The notes: a model not told the origin generated them from the letters alone. 64,000 nt of DNA from Candidatus Accumulibacter proximus (GCA_016709675.1 JADJMH010000002.1:248001-312000); one strand, 5' to 3'; positions 36,418-44,996 are shown, counted from the first letter of the stretch. A program made the numbers and translations.

Positions 36418-36760
36418 GAATAGCGTTTATCGGCCGCGCCGAAAGCGCCGGCCTTGCCGCTGGCGCATCCGCGGCAGATAAACCTCGTTGGACTGAAGCG
36501 CCTCGACGGCGGTACTTATGGGGATTGTAAGCGTCCCGCACCCCGGGTCAAGCCGCGGGCATGGGTCAGACGGGTTGGCGAGAGGCAGCCGAGCCGCTTC
36601 TTGCTGTTCGCGAGGGCGTGACAGGAACGAACAGGGCGCTCTGGCAAACAGAGCGCAGCGCCAGAATCGTGACTTCGGCACGCTGCCGACGAGGCATCTC
36701 CTGGCGGCCGGAACTGCCATTGAGCACACGGGAAAGCCCCTCGCCAAGCGCTGGCCGTTT

Positions 36761-37918
36761 TCATGGGGGTCCGCGAACCGATGCGCTCTGCGGAGTCGCC
36801 TGACGCAGGGGCGGAATCGCCGCCGTCGGCACGAACCGTCCTTCGTGGCAGTGGGGACAGCGCGACCACTCGGCGCGGCCGACGCGCTGCAGGAAGTCCT
36901 CCACCGTCGCCGTGATCACCGGATCGGGTTCCGGTACCGACAAGGCCTGCCGTGCCAAGGATAGCCTCGTCGCCTTCGCCGCCGGGGCCAGCAGGCCGTA
37001 GTGCCGAATCCGTTTGAAACCGCTCGGCAAGACGTGCAGCAGGAAGCGGTCGATGAACTCCTCCGCCGGCACGCTGAGCACGCGCTTGCCCGGCGTGGCG
37101 CGCACGCGGAAACGGACGGTCGTCTCGTCCATCCCGACCAGACGCTCGTTCGAGATCGCCACCCGATGCGTGTAGCGACCCAGGTATTCGAGGACCTGCT
37201 CCGGGCCGCCGAGCGGCTGTTTCGCGTAGACCACCCAGTCGTGCGCCAGCAACTGCTGGCGCAGAGCCCGCCAGACCTTCTTGTCGGCCAGCTCTGCCAC
37301 CAGCGGCTGCCCCGAGCCTCGGGCTTCACTCAACGCCGCGATGAACTTGCCGCGAAAGACTGTTGACAGCGCACGAACCGGAAACAGGAAGCCGCGCTTC
37401 GGCGACTTCCATTCGCCCTCGGGCGTCAACGCCCCGCCGGCGACCAGGGCGTGCACATGCACATGCCGCCCGAGGTCCTGCTTCCAGGTGTGCAGGACCA
37501 ACGAGAACGCCAGCTTGCCGCCCAGCCAGCGGGGATTGGCGCCGAATTCGCTGAGGGTGGCCGACGCGGCACCAAAGAGGACCTCGTGGATCACCCGCGG
37601 GCGTTGTCCGATCAGCGCATGCAGCGCGTGCGGCAGGGTGAACACGAGGTGGAAGTACGGCACCGGCAGCAGCTCCTGGCGCCGTTTCGCCAGCCAGTGC
37701 TCCTTGGCTCGGGTCTGGCACTGCGGGCAGTGGCGGTTGCGGCACGAGTGATAGACGTGTCGCGTCACGCCGCAGTCGTCACAGGTCTCGACGTGGCCGC
37801 CGAGGATGGCCGTGCGACAGGCGACGATCGCCCGCCAGACCTTGGCCTTGGCCGACGACAAAGCGTGCTTGGCGAGGTACGCCGGCCCGTGCCGGCGGAA
37901 GACCTCGGCCAGGGTCAC
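36761..37918 (-). CDS. IS91-family transposase
   Basis: 385 residues. Zinc-finger cysteines CDDCGVTRHVYHSCRNRHCPQCQ, the HUH metal motif in GRHVHVHALVAGGAL, and the Tyr region EYLGRYTHRVAISNERLVG. Full length for the family. The plus-strand neighbour is the intron-split attC. Confidence 0.94.
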   Translation of the reverse strand: MTLAEVFRRHGPAYLAKHALSSAKAKVWRAIVACRTAILGGHVETCDDCGVTRHVYHSCRNRHCPQCQTRAKEHWLAKRRQELLPVPYFHLVFTLPHALHALIGQRPRVIHEVLFGAASATLSEFGANPRWLGGKLAFSLVLHTWKQDLGRHVHVHALVAGGALTPEGEWKSPKRGFLFPVRALSTVFRGKFIAALSEARGSGQPLVAELADKKVWRALRQQLLAHDWVVYAKQPLGGPEQVLEYLGRYTHRVAISNERLVGMDETTVRFRVRATPGKRVLSVPAEEFIDRFLLHVLPSGFKRIRHYGLLAPAAKATRLSLARQALSVPEPDPVITATVEDFLQRVGRAEWSRCPHCHEGRFVPTAAIPPLRQATPQSASVRGPP

Positions 37919-37928
37919 TGGCGGTGGC

Positions 37929-38777
37929 TCAACTGGGCGGGTCGAGCAGTTCCAGGGGCGAGGGGTTGCCGGTCAGCTTTGAGCGCGCGAGATGCAGATA
38001 GCGCGAAGTGGTCGACAGGTGACCATGGCCGAGGAGCCGGCCGATGCTGTAGAGATCGACGCCGGCTTCGAGGAGGTGCGTGGCGAAGGCGTGGCGAAGA
38101 CCGTGGATGCCGCCTTCGGGGGCGATGCCCGCGGCGTTGCGTGCCGCATAGTAAATCCGCTGGGCGGTCTGGATTTCCATCGGGCCGGTGCCGGCCCGGT
38201 TGGTGAATAACCACCGCAGCGGCCGGGTGTCGCGCCAGTAGGTCCGCAGGGCCGCGAGCAGACGCGGCGAGAGGAGGGTGTAACGATCCTTGCCGCCTTT
38301 GCCCTGGCGCACCTTGAGACACATGCGATCGGCGGCGCTCTCGATATCCCCCACCTGCAGGGCGCAGACTTCCGACACCCGCAAGCCGGCGGCGTAGGTG
38401 GTCATCAATAGCGTTCGCCCGCGCAGGGTTCTTGCCGAGTCGATCAGGCGCGCGACCTCTTCGCGCGAGAGGATCTGCGGCAGGCGCTGGGGTACCTTGG
38501 CCATCGGGATGTCGAAACCGGCTTCCGGGCGACCGAGCACCCGCCGATAGAGGAAGCGGAAGGCGCACGAGGCTTGATTGACGCTCGCGTAGGCGAGCTT
38601 CTTGTCACGAATCAGGTGCAGCAGGTAGGCCTGGACTTCCTCGACACGCAAGTCCGCCGGCGATCGCTGGTAGTACTTCGCCAGTTCGACCAGCGCTCCG
38701 ATGTAGGCTTCCTGGGTCCGTGCCGCCATTCCCCGCAGGCACATGGCGTTGCTCATTCGTTCACGCAGCTCACTCAT
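37929..38777 (-). CDS. Tyrosine recombinase of the IS91-type element
   Basis: 282 residues. SAM-like N-terminal domain (MCLRGMAARTQEAYIGALVELAKYY) and catalytic residues in TYAAGLRVSEVCALQ (Arg), HGLRHAFATHLLEAG (His-x-x-Arg), LLGHGHLSTTSRYLHL (His, Tyr). A GAGGAG ribosome-binding site precedes the ATG. It ends 10 bases before the transposase start, so the two are one operon. Not an IntI: the integron-specific extra helix segment is not evident. Confidence 0.93.
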   Translation of the reverse strand: MSELRERMSNAMCLRGMAARTQEAYIGALVELAKYYQRSPADLRVEEVQAYLLHLIRDKKLAYASVNQASCAFRFLYRRVLGRPEAGFDIPMAKVPQRLPQILSREEVARLIDSARTLRGRTLLMTTYAAGLRVSEVCALQVGDIESAADRMCLKVRQGKGGKDRYTLLSPRLLAALRTYWRDTRPLRWLFTNRAGTGPMEIQTAQRIYYAARNAAGIAPEGGIHGLRHAFATHLLEAGVDLYSIGRLLGHGHLSTTSRYLHLARSKLTGNPSPLELLDPPS

Positions 38778-38793
38778 GACTATCTCCTCGGTT

Positions 38794-38816
38794 GCTGCGG
38801 GGACGTCCCCCGCAGC
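38794..38816. promoter_or_regulatory. Hairpin in the leader of the tyrosine recombinase
   Basis: GCTGCGGGG, loop ACGTC, CCCCGCAGC: a perfect 9-bp stem 16 bases upstream of the start codon. It may regulate expression of the element or lie in its terminal region. Confidence 0.45.
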
Positions 38817-38960
38817 CAGGAGGATCGAGGATTTGCGAGCGAGTTCGGAAGCGAGGTTCCCAGCCGTCAGGGGGTCAGGGTGAGGGCGAAAGCGAACTCG
38901 GGGAGCGACAGCGAAAGAAGAGAAGGGGGGTGGGTGCCTACACCAGCGCGGAGCGCTTTA

Positions 38961-39029
38961 GTTCAACGTTTAAATTCACCGGCCTTGCGCGGTTTTATGC
39001 GCAAGGTCCGGTGGAATGAAGGATTCGGC
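38961..39029 (-). repeat. Cassette attC site 5
   Basis: Minus strand: GCCGAAT (degraded R'') to GTTGAAC (perfect GTTRRRY R'). Inside is a strong stem, CACCGGACCTTGCGC and GCGCAAGGCCGGTG around ATAAAACC, close in layout to attC 3. It lies 19 bases beyond the stop of the 192-residue cassette gene. Confidence 0.8.
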
Positions 39030-39048
39030 ATCATGGTCGCCATAACCT

Positions 39049-39627
39049 CTATGGGTGGGCAGCCTGAATCAATGCAAACGTAAGCCTGTCCGCTAGACCA
39101 GAAAACTCTTTCGCGTGCTCAGCGGTAAGATTTTCTCGATCATGCGCTGCCCGGTTCCGAAGTAGCCGTAGCTCCTGATAGGCGGATACAAGCTGCCGAG
39201 GGAAATTGGGGTCATAGTCGAGCTGCCCCAATATGGTTTGGCCGGACCGAGGACGTTCAATGCCTCGGCTACTGAAGTAAAAGTCGAGAGTGCGCTCAAC
39301 GTTGCGCCAACTTTCTAGAATTGCGGCATTCGGCGAGAGGTTGGCAATCTTTTCCAAGAGTTCAGTTCGAGTTTTCGGGAGCGGCTCTGGCTGTACCTCA
39401 ACGGGCAACTCACCCTTGTGTTGGGTCTTTTCCTCAACTGTATCCATCACTGCTTCGATCTTCTCCAACTCCTTACCAAAGTCGACTTCCAGCTCTTTGT
39501 ATCTGAGCCGCCTAAGACTTGGCAAAAGTTCTGTGATGGGCCTGCGCAACATTAACAAGGCCATCAGCAGGGACACGGGCCAAGCTAGTGACCCAACGAT
39601 CGTTGCCAGGAAAGTGAGGAAGTCCAT
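39049..39627 (-). CDS. Cassette-encoded membrane-anchored hypothetical protein
   Basis: 192 residues. N-terminal membrane helix MDFLTFLATIVGSLAWPVSLLMALLML, a charged coiled-coil-like stretch (RRLRYKELEVDFGKELEKIEAVMD), and a helical C-terminal domain ending in YQELRLLRNRAAHDRENLT...GLADRLTFALIQ, similar in pattern to HEPN/DUF4145-like folds (RNRAAHD). Starts 22 bases after attC 6 and stops just before attC 5, so it is one complete cassette. Confidence 0.7.
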   Translation of the reverse strand: MDFLTFLATIVGSLAWPVSLLMALLMLRRPITELLPSLRRLRYKELEVDFGKELEKIEAVMDTVEEKTQHKGELPVEVQPEPLPKTRTELLEKIANLSPNAAILESWRNVERTLDFYFSSRGIERPRSGQTILGQLDYDPNFPRQLVSAYQELRLLRNRAAHDRENLTAEHAKEFSGLADRLTFALIQAAHP

Positions 39628-39649
39628 CAGTTATCCCTGAGCTATTGAT

Positions 39650-39710
39650 GCCGAACGTTCGAGGTGAGGCGCCCGCAGCGGCATGCGCCGCCTCAACCGC
39701 GGGGTTAGCC
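39650..39710 (-). repeat. Cassette attC site 6
   Basis: Minus strand: GGCTAAC (R'') to GTTCGGC (R' with one mismatch), 61 bases, with complementary GAGGCGGCGCATGCCGCTGC-type arms. It lies 11 bases after the stop of the exported cassette protein and 22 bases before the next gene. Confidence 0.75.
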
Positions 39711-39721
39711 GCACTGCTCAG

Positions 39722-40231
39722 CTAGATGTCGCTCTTTGGATTGCCGCGATTCTTGTTGAGCATGCCGCGTTCCTCTTTGGTAGTGAAGCTGAGCACCGAC
39801 TTGTCCACCGTCCCGGAATACCGCGAGTAAAAAACCTGATTCTCCTGTTCGTCCTTCCAGAGATGTATGACTTGGTCGAACTTGGCGCCCATGCGGTTCT
39901 GAACCTGTGAGCGACTGGTAGACGCTGCAGGACCAAACTTCTCGAGCAGAAGCGGAGCAACGATGTCAAAGGCCTCGGGCGACAACGAGAGAAAGATCCG
40001 CTGCACGACTCCTTGCGCACTAATGACCAAGTTCATGTAGGCGCGTTCCTGAGCGATCGTGACGTTTCCGTTGCACACCTGCTTGCCATCGGCGCCAGCG
40101 CCGCACCTTACGCCAAGCCTCTCCTGTACTTGCTCTGGAGTCGCTGGCGCGCCAATTGCAATACCCTTGAAGTCGAACCCAAGTGCCACTGACGGTAGAA
40201 GGAGCAGGGCGATCAACCAGTGGGTACGCAT
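39722..40231 (-). CDS. Cassette-encoded exported hypothetical protein
   Basis: 169 residues from MRTHWLIALLLLPSVALGFDFKGIAIG (ATG 40231, AGGAGA ribosome-binding site 10 bases upstream). Clear Sec signal peptide ending at ALG. The mature part has two cysteines (VRCGAGADGKQVCNG) and a beta-rich pattern with KFGPAASTSRSQVQNRMGAKFDQVIHLWKDEQENQVFYSRYSG. No named family recognised. Confidence 0.7.
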   Translation of the reverse strand: MRTHWLIALLLLPSVALGFDFKGIAIGAPATPEQVQERLGVRCGAGADGKQVCNGNVTIAQERAYMNLVISAQGVVQRIFLSLSPEAFDIVAPLLLEKFGPAASTSRSQVQNRMGAKFDQVIHLWKDEQENQVFYSRYSGTVDKSVLSFTTKEERGMLNKNRGNPKSDI

Positions 40232-40695
40232 GGGGGTCTCCTGTGAGGCCAACGTGAAGCAATCCTACTTGCCGAAAAGCTTTGTGTCAGGATGCTGTAT
40301 GAATGCACTGAAATTGACAAAAATATCTCCAACTCAATGAGTTGTTCCATGGTTCCGTTCACTAAAATCCCGTGAGCCGCCTCACTGCCAAACCGGCCAG
40401 GGGAGAAGTCCCGTGGCGTTGCTCTGAACAGGCAGCCGACGCGGCACCGGTGGTCCGGCAATTCGCGACCACGTACGACCCCGCGTCGCCTATCGACCCG
40501 CCAGTTGTCTGCGCCACAACGAAGACCAGCGTAGACATATCCGGCGTAGCTCCCCCGTTGACTGAACAATGCCGCAGATGCTTGGGCCGCAAAGGCACGG
40601 CTGGCAGAGGCTTGCGACAGTCCACCTCTCGCACTACCCATCACCGCTGTGCAAGCTTGCTAAGCAGCCGAGTATACACCCGGCCCGAGCAGCGC
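40232..40695. other. Gap between the cassette array and cobA
   Basis: About 460 bases with no convincing gene. GGCCAAC at 40247-40253 (GTTGGCC on minus) resembles a worn R' core just upstream of the last cassette gene, but no partner box is visible; it may be an attC or attI remnant. No integron integrase is present. Confidence 0.45.
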
Positions 40696-41481
40696 TCAGC
40701 CTTGCGTGGCGGTCGTTTGCGGGTGAAACCAGGCGAGTTTCTGCTGCAGGCGGACGACCGTACCGACGATGATCAGTGCGGGCGACTTGATGCCGGCTGC
40801 GGCAACCTTTGCCGGCAAGGTCGCGAGGTCGGCTGTCAGGACACGTTGGCGCCGGGTGGTGCCGTTCTGCACGACGGCGGCCGGGTGGTCCGGGGGCAGG
40901 CCGTGCGCGATCAACTGGCGGCAGATTTCGGCGAGGCCGCCGACACCCATGTAGAAGACGACGGTCAGCCGCGGACGCGCCAGCGAGGGCCAGTCGAGGT
41001 TGATCGTGCCGTCCTTGAGGTGGCCGGTGGCGAAGGCGACGGCCTGCGCGTGCTCGCGATGGGTCAGCGGGATGCCGGCGTAGGCCGCACAGCCGGCGGC
41101 GGCGGTCACTCCGGGAACCACCTCGAAGGGGATTCCCGAGTCGACCAGGGTCTCGATCTCCTCGCCACCACGCCCGAAAACGAAGGGGTCGCCACCCTTG
41201 AGGCGGACGACGTTCTTGCCGGTGCGCGCCAGGCGCACCAGCAGCCGATTGAGTTCACCCTGTGGCACGCTGTGATTCGAACTCTCCTTGCCCGCGTAGA
41301 TCTTCTCGGCGTCAGGCCGTGCCAGCTCGAGCACGCCATCGGCAATCAGATGATCGTAGACGATGGCATCGGCCTCGCCGATCAGGCGGGCGGCGCGCAG
41401 CGTCAGCAGGTCGAGGTCGCCCGGTCCGCTGCCGACGATGTATACGGTCCCGACTGCTGGTGACGACGTCTTCTGACTCAT
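40696..41481 (-). CDS. cobA: Uroporphyrinogen-III C-methyltransferase
   Basis: 261 residues from MSQKTSSPAVGTVYIVGSGPGDLDLLTLRAARLI (ATG 41481, GAAGGA upstream). SUMT motifs VRLKGGDPFVFGRGGEEIETL, VVPGVTAAAGCAAYAGIPLTHRE and TVVFYMGVGGL are present. Makes precorrin-2, the common precursor of siroheme, B12 and heme d1. It diverges from nirS, whose heme d1 needs this branch, and shares the intergenic FNR-type box. Confidence 0.94.
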   Translation of the reverse strand: MSQKTSSPAVGTVYIVGSGPGDLDLLTLRAARLIGEADAIVYDHLIADGVLELARPDAEKIYAGKESSNHSVPQGELNRLLVRLARTGKNVVRLKGGDPFVFGRGGEEIETLVDSGIPFEVVPGVTAAAGCAAYAGIPLTHREHAQAVAFATGHLKDGTINLDWPSLARPRLTVVFYMGVGGLAEICRQLIAHGLPPDHPAAVVQNGTTRRQRVLTADLATLPAKVAAAGIKSPALIIVGTVVRLQQKLAWFHPQTTATQG

Positions 41482-41586
41482 TCCTTCTTCCCGTGGTTGG
41501 CTGAGCTGCAAGCATAAGCGCCCCGGCAGCGATTCTCCAACTCGACTGCCAGCATCCCATCTGATCAATTCGGCGGCTTGCGGTAT

Positions 41587-41600
41587 TTGACAAATGTCAA
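41587..41600. promoter_or_regulatory. FNR/DNR-type binding site between cobA and nirS
   Basis: TTGACAAATGTCAA is a perfect TTGAC-N4-GTCAA palindrome, the consensus of Crp/Fnr-family regulators (FNR/ANR/DNR/NNR). It lies 99 bases upstream of the nirS ATG and 106 bases from cobA, and so could make both genes respond to low oxygen and nitrogen oxides. Confidence 0.85.
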
Positions 41601-41698
41601 TGAATCGAGCGGTAGAGGCATGCCATCCTGCGCACAGTCTGACACGGGCCTGAGCGCGGGCGATGGTTGAGCAATTTCAAGAGGAGAGGGAAAAGAAC

Positions 41699-43384
41699 AT
41701 GCGGAAGGAAATTCGTAACGTATTGATGCTGGCAACGCTGCCGTTGGCGATGAACGTGGCTCTTGCCGCGCCGGCGGCGAAGGCCGCTGCCCCGGCCCCC
41801 GCGCCGACAGCCACTGCCGCGGCGGCGCCGACGCTTTCGGCCGAAGACAAGGCAGCCTCGGGCAAGACCTACTTCGAACGTTGCGCCGGCTGTCACGGCA
41901 TGCTGCGCAAGGGCGCCACGGGCAAGAACCTCGAACCGGCCAATACTGCCAAGCTCGGCAGTTCTCGCCTCGAGAAGATCATGGCCTACGGTACCGAGGG
42001 CGGTATGCCGAACTTTGACGACATCCTGTCGAAGAAGGAAATCGCCAATATGGCTGCCTATCTACAGATGCCCGCGGAAGCGCCGCCGGAGTGGAGCCTG
42101 GCCGATATCAAGGGAAGCTGGAAGCTGCTGGTCCCGGTCGACCAGCGTCCGACCAGGCAGATGAACAACGTCAACCTCAAGAACGTCTTCTCGGTCACCC
42201 TGCGCGACTCGGGCGAAGTGGCACTGATCGACGGCGACACGAAGGAGATCTGGGCGGTCATCAAGACGGGCTATGCGGTTCACATTTCGCGCATGTCGAC
42301 TTCCGGCCGTTACGTGCACGTGATCGGTCGCGATGGCCGCTATGACCTGATCGACCTGTGGTTTGAGAAGCCCACCACGGTGGCGACGCTGAAGGCAGGC
42401 TTCGAAGCCCGCTCGATCGAAACCTCCAAGTTCAAGGGTTACGAAGACAAGTATGCCGTGGTTGGTTCCTACTGGCCGCCGCAGTACACGATCCTTGACG
42501 GTCTGACGCTCGAGCCGCTGAAGAACGTTTCGACCCGCGGCAACACGGTTGATGGTGTTTACCATCCTGAGCCCCGCGTCGCGTCGATCGTGGCTTCCGA
42601 GCACAAGCCGGAATGGGTGGTCAATGTCAAGGAAACCGGCATGATCAAGCTGGTTGACTACTCTGACCTGGCAAACCTGAAGGAAGTCACCATCGACTCG
42701 GCCAAGTTCCTGCACGACGGCGGCTGGGATTCCACCAAGCGCTACTTCCTCGTCGCTGCCAACGCTTCCAACAAGATCGCCGTGGTCGATACCAAGACAG
42801 CCAAGCTGGAGGCGCTGGTCGATACCGCCAAGATCCCGCACCCTGGGCGGGGCGCCAACTTCGTCCATCCGAAGTATGGTCGTGTCTGGGCAACGTCGCA
42901 CCTCGGTGCCGACGTGATCAGCATCATCGGTACCGATCCGGCAGGCAAGAAGGAATACGCCTGGAAAGTCGTTCAGGAGCTGAAGAACCACGGTGCCAAC
43001 TCGCTGTTCGTGAAGACGCATCCGAAGTCCGGGAACCTCTGGGCCGACGCGCCGCTGAACCCGGATCCGAAGCTTGCCGGTTCGGTCAGCGTCTACAGGA
43101 TCGCCGACCTTGGCAATCCTGACGCCAAGCCCGAAGTGCTCGACCTGGCAGCCGCCGCCAACCTCGGCAAGACCAAGGGGATTCAGCGCGTGGTGCATGG
43201 CGAGTACAACGAGAAGGGCGACGAGATCTGGTTCTCGGTCTGGACCGGCAACAAGACCGAGCCGTCGGCGATCGTCGTCGTCGATGACAAGACACGCACG
43301 GTCAAGAAGGTGATCAAGGATCCACGTCTGGTGACGCCGACCGGCAAGTTCAACGTCTACAACACCATGCACGACATCTACTGA
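41699..43384 (+). CDS. nirS: Cytochrome cd1 nitrite reductase
   Basis: 561 residues from MRKEIRNVLMLATLPLAMNVALAA (ATG 41699, GAGGAGAGG upstream), a Sec signal peptide. After an Ala/Pro-rich linker the heme c site is CAGCH at residues 62-66. The eight-bladed d1 propeller follows: NVNLKNVFSVTLRDSGEVALIDGDTKEIW, TGYAVHISRMSTSGRYVHVIGRDG (heme d1 His region), HDGGWDSTKRYFLVAANASNKIAVVD, VWATSHLGADVISIIG and VKTHPKSGNLWAD. Reduces nitrite to nitric oxide in the periplasm. Confidence 0.96.
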   Translation: MRKEIRNVLMLATLPLAMNVALAAPAAKAAAPAPAPTATAAAAPTLSAEDKAASGKTYFERCAGCHGMLRKGATGKNLEPANTAKLGSSRLEKIMAYGTEGGMPNFDDILSKKEIANMAAYLQMPAEAPPEWSLADIKGSWKLLVPVDQRPTRQMNNVNLKNVFSVTLRDSGEVALIDGDTKEIWAVIKTGYAVHISRMSTSGRYVHVIGRDGRYDLIDLWFEKPTTVATLKAGFEARSIETSKFKGYEDKYAVVGSYWPPQYTILDGLTLEPLKNVSTRGNTVDGVYHPEPRVASIVASEHKPEWVVNVKETGMIKLVDYSDLANLKEVTIDSAKFLHDGGWDSTKRYFLVAANASNKIAVVDTKTAKLEALVDTAKIPHPGRGANFVHPKYGRVWATSHLGADVISIIGTDPAGKKEYAWKVVQELKNHGANSLFVKTHPKSGNLWADAPLNPDPKLAGSVSVYRIADLGNPDAKPEVLDLAAAANLGKTKGIQRVVHGEYNEKGDEIWFSVWTGNKTEPSAIVVVDDKTRTVKKVIKDPRLVTPTGKFNVYNTMHDIY

Positions 43385-43410
43385 TCTATCCTTATCGTTC
43401 GAGGCAAGAC

Positions 43411-43430
43411 CGGGGGGCTGCGGCCCCCCG
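43411..43430 (+). terminator. Terminator-like hairpin after nirS
   Basis: CGGGGGGC, tetraloop TGCG, GCCCCCCG, then CTTTCGT. Very stable 8-bp stem 26 bases after the nirS stop; the T-rich tail is weak, so it may attenuate rather than end transcription into the next cytochrome gene. Confidence 0.65.
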
Positions 43431-43487
43431 CTTTCGTGGTGCGGCCTGGCCGCCGCATGATCCGCCATCCTCCCGCCGGAAGGACCC

Positions 43488-43817
43488 ATGATGAAACCGC
43501 CAGTCCTGATCCTCTCTCTCGCAATCGCCTCGCCACTGGCTCTCGCGGCGCCGCCGGCAGTCGATCCGGCGATGCTCGAGCTTGCCGATCAGAGTCGTTG
43601 CCTGACCTGCCACGATGTCGACGAGACCGTCCGCGGTCCCGCCTGGCGCGATGTGGCCAGGCGCTATCGCGGCAAGCCGGAAGTCGAGGAGGTGCTGGTC
43701 ACCAAGGTCTATGAGGGTGGTGGTGGGGCGTGGGGCAACGACTACATGTCGGCCAACAAGCGCGCCGGGCTCGACAACATCCGCATTCTCGTACGCTGGA
43801 TTCTGTCGCTGCCCTGA
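43488..43817 (+). CDS. Small class I c-type cytochrome (c551/c552-like)
   Basis: 109 residues. Signal peptide MMKPPVLILSLAIASPLALA; one heme site CLTCH; RGPAWRDVARRY and a probable Met ligand in YMSANKRAG. It follows nirS and is the probable electron donor to it, like NirM, though such cytochromes also serve oxidases. Confidence 0.85.
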   Translation: MMKPPVLILSLAIASPLALAAPPAVDPAMLELADQSRCLTCHDVDETVRGPAWRDVARRYRGKPEVEEVLVTKVYEGGGGAWGNDYMSANKRAGLDNIRILVRWILSLP

Positions 43818-43880
43818 TCGCCAGGGCCTTGCCGATCGTCGGGTGGCACGGCCATCACGCGGCGTTGTCGCCGGGGCGGC

Positions 43881-44381
43881 TCAGTCGAAGCTGCCCTTGT
43901 CGAGGCGGGCGGCCAGCTCGGGCGTTGCCTGGGAAAAGTGGATGATGCGCCGGCCCTTGTGGTCCTTGAGGAAATCCTCGGCGTCGGCGCGGCTGGCCAA
44001 GGGCACGAACTCGTGCCCCATTGGGCCAAGCGTGTCCGAGCCGACGACGTAGAAAGCCTGACGGGCGTCGATCCGCGTCAGGCCATAGAACTCGGTGACC
44101 CAGATGCCGGCCATGTCGGCGAGCTGGTGACCGGGTGCGTACCTGGGGACGTTGCCGAGATACTTGAAGAGGTCCTTCGCGCCGTCGAAGAAATGCGCAT
44201 GGCCGTCCTTGTAAACGACGATCGCGAGCCAGTTCGGGTACTTGGCGACGAGCATGCCGCAGACCGGGCACAGGTCCCGGTCGGAGGGTTTCGGCAGCTT
44301 GTCCGGGGCCGCGAAAACGCCCCCGGCAGCGCCTAGAGTCAGTGCAGCGAGCGTCAGCAGCAGCTTGCGGCGGCGCATCAT
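43881..44381 (-). CDS. nosL: NosL-family copper-binding protein
   Basis: 166 residues. Signal peptide MMRRRKLLLTLAALTLGAAGGVFA, then DLCPVCGMLVAKYPNWLAIVVYKDGHAHFFDGAKDLFKY, with the CxxCGM motif of NosL. Ends VPLASRADAEDFLKDHKGRRIIHFSQATPEL. NosL binds Cu(I) and supplies nitrous-oxide reductase; here no nosZ is in view. No lipobox cysteine is seen at the signal end. Confidence 0.88.
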   Translation of the reverse strand: MMRRRKLLLTLAALTLGAAGGVFAAPDKLPKPSDRDLCPVCGMLVAKYPNWLAIVVYKDGHAHFFDGAKDLFKYLGNVPRYAPGHQLADMAGIWVTEFYGLTRIDARQAFYVVGSDTLGPMGHEFVPLASRADAEDFLKDHKGRRIIHFSQATPELAARLDKGSFD

Positions 44382-44393
44382 CGGCTCGAATTC

Positions 44394-44996
44394 TCAGCCC
44401 TGACGCGGCGCCGCTGCGCGCTGGCGACGTTCTTCGCGGACCTTGCGGATCATCGAAACGTCCTGCGACATATCGGTGTAGGCGGCGAGCAGGGCCTGGT
44501 CGAAGCTGCCGACTTCGCCGCCGTTGGCAGCCATCGCCGCCCTTGCCGCGGCTTCGCTGCCGTAGGCGACCTTGCTGCGTTTGCTCATCACGCCCTTGAT
44601 CTGGCTGCCGATCAGGAAAGTCGCCTGGTCGACGTCGATCAGCGGCTTGATTTCCGCGTTCGAGGCGTTGTCGGCAACCCAGATGGTCTTCGGTTCGCGG
44701 TCCACGTTGACCGCCAGGCTGATCGCCGCACAGTGCAGCGAACAGACGCCGTCGGGCAGGTTGTCGCTGTACTGGATCAGCATGCGCGAGTGATGGTACT
44801 GACGCCGATCCATGCCGCAATAGGGACACTTGGGGAACTTCTCGAGGTCGTTCTCATACGCCTTCGGGTCGGCGGCTTTCTTTGGGATGAACTGTGCGGG
44901 TGTGCCGTCGGTGGCACACGACTGGGCATGGGCGGTGGCGGCGGTGGCCAGGCCGGCGGTAGCGAGCGAGAGTTTCAGCACATCACGTCGGTTCAT
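44394..44996 (-). CDS. NosL-like protein with twin-arginine signal
   Basis: 200 residues from MNRRDVLKLSLATAGLATAATAHAQS (second Met). RRDVLKL is a good Tat motif. The mature part has a CPYCGMDRRQYHHSRMLIQYSDNLPDGVCSLHCAA block, a NosL-like metal site with further Cys and His. It is 12 bases upstream of nosL on the same strand. Tat export suggests it is exported folded, perhaps with metal. Confidence 0.8.
   Translation of the reverse strand: MNRRDVLKLSLATAGLATAATAHAQSCATDGTPAQFIPKKAADPKAYENDLEKFPKCPYCGMDRRQYHHSRMLIQYSDNLPDGVCSLHCAAISLAVNVDREPKTIWVADNASNAEIKPLIDVDQATFLIGSQIKGVMSKRSKVAYGSEAAARAAMAANGGEVGSFDQALLAAYTDMSQDVSMIRKVREERRQRAAAPRQG

Larger units (their letters stand above)
30352..36493 (-). 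repeat. Cassette attC site 4, split by the group II intron
   Basis: On the minus strand the site starts with GTCCAAC at 36493-36487 (perfect R''), continues through complementary arms GTTTATCTGCCGCG and CGGCCGATAAAC to 36418, is interrupted by the intron (36417-30359), and resumes with a perfect R' GTTAGCC at 30358-30352. Removing the intron restores one attC of about 83 bases in the same orientation as its neighbours. Confidence 0.75.
36494..38960 (-). mobile_element. IS91-type element with tyrosine recombinase (ends approximate)
   Basis: Holds an HUH/Y-type transposase and an upstream tyrosine recombinase in the usual IS91-group order. Ends are not marked by inverted repeats, as expected for rolling-circle elements. 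It lies between attC 4 and attC 5, and the first bases after it on the right are GTTC (38961, GAAC on minus), a tetranucleotide reported as an IS91 target. The exact left end between 36494 and 36760 could not be fixed. Confidence 0.65.

Noticed and set aside
37929..38777. Tyrosine recombinase as the integron integrase or as the island integrase
   Set aside because: It abuts the IS91 transposase in one operon, and the extra IntI-specific segment is not seen.
40247..40310. Seventh attC site before cobA
   Set aside because: GGCCAAC resembles an R' core but no second core or complementary arms could be found; only noted as a possible remnant.
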